DNA from: CACPJA01 sp964629335
Lineage (GTDB): Bacteria; Pseudomonadota; Gammaproteobacteria; Steroidobacterales; UBA11654
Reading direction: 5' to 3'
Length of the DNA: 5,985 nt
NCBI GenBank assembly: GCA_964629335.1
Contig: CAZVRH010000061.1
Span: forward strand, 1-5,985
A program made the translations under genes and the position numbers. The stretch's first letter is position 1. Each line of letters starts with the position of its first letter. Shown here piece after piece: positions 5,392 through 5,985 of this stretch. The notes under the pieces are model-generated. The model saw nothing but the letters and a program-made list of their open reading frames with translations, did not search any database and was not told where the DNA came from.

Positions 5392-5407
5392 TTATGAGGC
5401 AAAATAA

Positions 5408-5985
5408 ATGAAAAGAATTGCTCTACTCGTTGCATTAACTTTAATTTCTACGTCGTCTTTTTCACAAAACATCGAAGAAATCATTGTTACTGCTAATAAG
5501 CGAGAACAAACCGTACAAGATATTCCGATGAATATTTCTGTAATAACTGCCGATGCCATCAGTGAAAGAGGCATTTATAATCCTGAAGATTACTTAAGAA
5601 CATTAGCAGGCGTTTCAACCCCTGGAGGAGACACTTACTATACAATGCGGGGACTCAATACAGGAACGGCACAAGTCTCATCAGGGACTTCCAACACATT
5701 CATGAATGAAATCTCTATGGGTATGACCAACCTATATGATGTTGAGAGAATTGAAGTCTTAAGAGGACCACAAGGGACTCTCTACGGATCCAATGCTGTA
5801 GGTGGAACCATTCGGTATATTACTGCCATGCCTTCATTTGATGGTTTTGAAGGTAATATTTCACTTGAATATTCGGATAAGAAACTTGCTGAAGATTCTG
5901 GTTATGCATACAACGCTATGCTCAATATTCCTATTTCTGACACCATGGCAATGAGAGCAGTGGTTACCTCAGGAAAAAACCCTGG
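5408..5985 (+). CDS. TonB-dependent outer-membrane receptor, N-terminal part (cut by window end)
   Basis: The visible 192 codons encode the start of a TonB-dependent receptor, an outer-membrane barrel that takes up large or scarce substrates using TonB-ExbBD energy. There is a signal peptide (MKRIALLVALTLISTSSFS, cleavage near residue 19-20), then the TonB box region EEIIVTANKREQ (23-34). The plug domain follows: DIPMNISVITADAI (38-51), the RG-containing YTMRGLN (78-84), and the highly conserved DVERIEVLRGPQGTLYGSNA (111-130) and VGGTIRYIT (131-139). Barrel strands begin near 147 (FEGNISLEYS). The frame stays open to the last base; such receptors usually total 700-900 residues. GTLYGSNAVGGTIRYIT resembles a receptor subfamily I recall from sphingomonads and marine gammaproteobacteria. 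The stretch between MRG and DVER is short and lacks the usual YVDGV-type motif. The start has GAGG eight bases upstream. The substrate is unknown. Confidence 0.93.
   Translation, partial: MKRIALLVALTLISTSSFSQNIEEIIVTANKREQTVQDIPMNISVITADAISERGIYNPEDYLRTLAGVSTPGGDTYYTMRGLNTGTAQVSSGTSNTFMNEISMGMTNLYDVERIEVLRGPQGTLYGSNAVGGTIRYITAMPSFDGFEGNISLEYSDKKLAEDSGYAYNAMLNIPISDTMAMRAVVTSGKNP

Noticed and set aside
5392..5574. Minus-strand open frame of 60 codons over the receptor start
   Set aside because: It overlaps the signal peptide and plug of the receptor in antisense and has no supporting signal.

Overview
The window is AT-rich, gene-dense bacterial DNA with short intergenic gaps and the standard genetic code. 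A housekeeping left part (tRNA-Asn, a PLP aminotransferase divergent from uvrB, a small c-type cytochrome, tRNA-Val) is followed by a more accessory-looking right part (a secreted NTF2/SnoaL-like protein, a Sulfotransfer_4-type sulfotransferase with a hydrophobic tail, and the start of a TonB-dependent receptor). From memory, an aspartate-aminotransferase-like gene divergent from uvrB with tRNA genes nearby is a gammaproteobacterial arrangement (for example Pseudomonas). The AT richness, compactness and TonB-dependent receptor suggest a marine oligotrophic gammaproteobacterium, possibly of the SAR86 type. That placement is inference, not a sequence match.

Layout: tRNA-Asn(GTT) at 2-77 (-) lies just downstream of the aminotransferase at 134-1315 (-). 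The divergent start-to-start gap of 52 bp (1316-1367) serves the aminotransferase and uvrB (1368-3404, +). Each gene has a -10-like hexamer only 8-9 nt from its ATG and no Shine-Dalgarno sequence, so both may give leaderless mRNAs. The + strand continues with a single-haem cytochrome c (3475-3762) and, 9 nt later, tRNA-Val(GAC) (3772-3848). That run ends convergently, 18 nt away, against the NTF2-like gene (3867-4361, -), which sits downstream of the sulfotransferase gene (4468-5160, -). A 247-bp gap then separates the divergent sulfotransferase and TonB-dependent receptor genes; the receptor (5408 onward, +) runs off the window.

Functionally, UvrB is the damage-verification helicase of nucleotide excision repair, the aminotransferase moves amino groups between amino and 2-oxo acids, and the cytochrome is a periplasmic electron carrier. 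The right-hand genes point to the cell envelope: periplasm (NTF2-like), membrane-tethered sulfation (sulfotransferase) and outer-membrane uptake (receptor). No shared pathway can be proved. No mobile element, CRISPR array or phage gene was seen, and no clearly novel system. The best leads are the paired leaderless-type starts, an operator-like inverted repeat in front of the NTF2-like gene, recurring TGATTC/GAATCA inverted repeats in and around the sulfotransferase gene, and a haem c protein with no methionine available as axial ligand.
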